Part shown: positions 5,311 to 6,118 of the stretch, in pieces
Numbering within the stretch: position 1 is the first letter of the stretch
Layout: each line of letters begins with the position of its first letter
NCBI GenBank assembly: GCA_050696075.1
Contig: JBOGUF010000144.1
Span: forward strand, 1 to 6,118
Length of the DNA stretch: 6,118 bases
From: JBOGUF01 sp050696075
GTDB taxonomy: Bacteria; Chloroflexota; Chloroflexia; Thermomicrobiales; UBA6265
Direction: 5' to 3'
Made by a program: the position numbers and the translations under genes
The notes under the pieces: model-generated
Seen by the model: the letters and a program-made list of their open reading frames with translations, nothing else
The model's database searches: none
Told to the model about the DNA's origin: nothing

Positions 5311-6096
5311 ATGAGCGACCAGACGCCGATGTTTGAAGTCGAAAATCTGCACGTCTCCATCGAGGACAAGGAGATCATCAAGGGCCTTGATCTGACCATC
5401 AACAAGGGTGAGATCCACGCGCTGATGGGTCCCAATGGCTCCGGCAAGAGCACCCTCGCCTACGTCGTCGCCGGGCACCCCTCCTACGAAGTCACCGAGG
5501 GGTCCATCCGCTACTTCGGCGAGGACATTCTCGAGCTGGATCCCGACGAGCGCGCCCGCAAAGGCGTCTTCCTCGCCTTCCAGTACCCAACCGTCATCCC
5601 TGGCGTCTCGATGGCCAACTTCCTGCGCATGGCCGTCACCAACACCCGCGCCGCGCGGGCCGAGACAGATGGCGGCGCCGCCAAGTTCACCCCGCGCGAG
5701 TTCCGTCGCCTGATGAAGGAGAAGATGGCCCTCCTCAAGATGGACGACTCCTTCGCCACCCGCTACCTCAACGAGGGGTTCTCGGGCGGCGAGAAGAAGC
5801 GCGCCGAGATCTTGCAGATGGCGCTGCTGGAGCCAACCCTGGCCATCCTCGACGAGACCGACTCCGGTCTCGACATCGACGCCCTGCGGGTCGTCTCCGA
5901 GGGCGTCAACAACTTGGCCGGCCCAGAGATGGGCATCCTGCTCATTACCCACTACCAGCGGCTGCTCAACTACATCAAGCCTCACTACGTCCACATCATG
6001 GTTGACGGCCAAATCGTCCAGGAAGGCGGCCCCGAGCTCGCCGTCGAGCTCGAAGAAAAGGGCTACGAGAAGCTGACCGCCGCGCTAGCGAGCTAG
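5311..6096 (+). CDS. sufC: SufC, ATPase of SUF Fe-S cluster assembly
   Basis: This 261-residue cytoplasmic ABC-type ATPase forms the SufBCD scaffold complex with SufB and SufD and powers Fe-S cluster assembly. Visible motifs are Walker A GPNGSGKS (residues 40-47), the Q-loop in FQYP (Q91), signature FSGGEKKR (157-164), Walker B LAILDETD (178-185) with catalytic E182, the SufC-typical DSGLDIDAL (184-192) and the switch H214 in LITHYQR. The length is normal and there are no membrane segments, as expected for SufC rather than a transporter. ATG at 5311 is chosen because GGAGG lies at 5292-5296, 14 bases upstream; the spacing is a little long, and a second ATG at 5329 lacks any such site. The upstream Fur-family gene suggests iron- or stress-responsive control. 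The C-terminal Ser-stop (AGC TAG) lies in a heptamer repeat. sufB and sufD are expected beyond the window but not seen. Confidence 0.96.
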   Translation: MSDQTPMFEVENLHVSIEDKEIIKGLDLTINKGEIHALMGPNGSGKSTLAYVVAGHPSYEVTEGSIRYFGEDILELDPDERARKGVFLAFQYPTVIPGVSMANFLRMAVTNTRAARAETDGGAAKFTPREFRRLMKEKMALLKMDDSFATRYLNEGFSGGEKKRAEILQMALLEPTLAILDETDSGLDIDALRVVSEGVNNLAGPEMGILLITHYQRLLNYIKPHYVHIMVDGQIVQEGGPELAVELEEKGYEKLTAALAS

Positions 6097-6118
6097 GAGT
6101 CGGGGGTCAGGAGTCAGG
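6090..6118 (+). repeat. GAGTCAG heptamer array at the end of sufC
   Basis: The units are GAGCTAG (6090-6096), GAGTCGG (6097-6103), GGGTCAG (6104-6110) and GAGTCAG (6111-6117), and the array continues to the window edge. The sufC stop TAG (6094-6096) is within the first unit. The 12 bases GAGCTAGGAGTC are identical to 5108-5119 at the end of the Fur-family gene, so both arrays belong to one repeat family with the same junction to the coding sequence. Confidence 0.85.

Noticed and set aside
5284..6012. A 242-codon minus-strand open frame opposite sufC
   Set aside because: It is the Val/Gly/Asp-rich antisense of sufC, whose motifs are unmistakable on the plus strand.

Overview
This is a GC-rich bacterial window. 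Sampled 60-base stretches of the flanking genes give 44/60 G+C (901-960) and 46/60 (5641-5700). The best guess for the host is a Chloroflexota lineage such as Thermomicrobia. The reasons are a large STAND-ATPase/LuxR regulator of a type abundant there, a Fur-family gene next to sufC, and heptameric short tandem repeats around genes. An actinobacterial host cannot be excluded from sequence alone.

Layout. (1) Positions 1-296 form one large imperfect palindrome centred at 148/149. It holds the 3' end of a plus-strand LuxR-type regulator (stop at 86-88) and, in mirror image, the 3' end of a complete minus-strand regulator of 819 residues (209-2668). The two paralogues are tail to tail, and the 120-base gap between their stop codons is a long hairpin that probably terminates both. 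(2) The complete regulator has an NB-ARC-like ATPase, a helical/TPR-type middle and a LuxR helix-turn-helix. A 26-bp perfect inverted repeat built from the heptamer GGCGGAA sits in frame inside it. (3) Divergent from it, across 189 bases, is a two-gene operon: an ABC/OLD-type AAA ATPase (2858-3901) and a TOPRIM-domain protein (3901-4569). Their stop and start codons share one base. Together they look like a split OLD nuclease, comparable in architecture to the PARIS (AriA/AriB) anti-phage system. Its sampled G+C is clearly lower (32/60 and 34/60). (4) A Fur-family metalloregulator (4677-5114) follows, with a plausible promoter and a Fur-box-like palindrome upstream. (5) After a repeat-rich 196-base gap comes sufC (5311-6096), the ATPase of the SUF iron-sulfur cluster assembly system. 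The window stops just after it, where sufB/sufD would be expected.

How the parts may work together: the Fur protein and SufC fit an iron- or peroxide-responsive Fe-S assembly locus. The ATPase/TOPRIM pair looks like an inserted defence module between a regulator gene and that housekeeping locus. Four heptamer arrays from three unrelated sequence families lie in or beside genes. Two of them carry the stop codon of the preceding gene (Fur-family gene and sufC) within the same 12-base junction.
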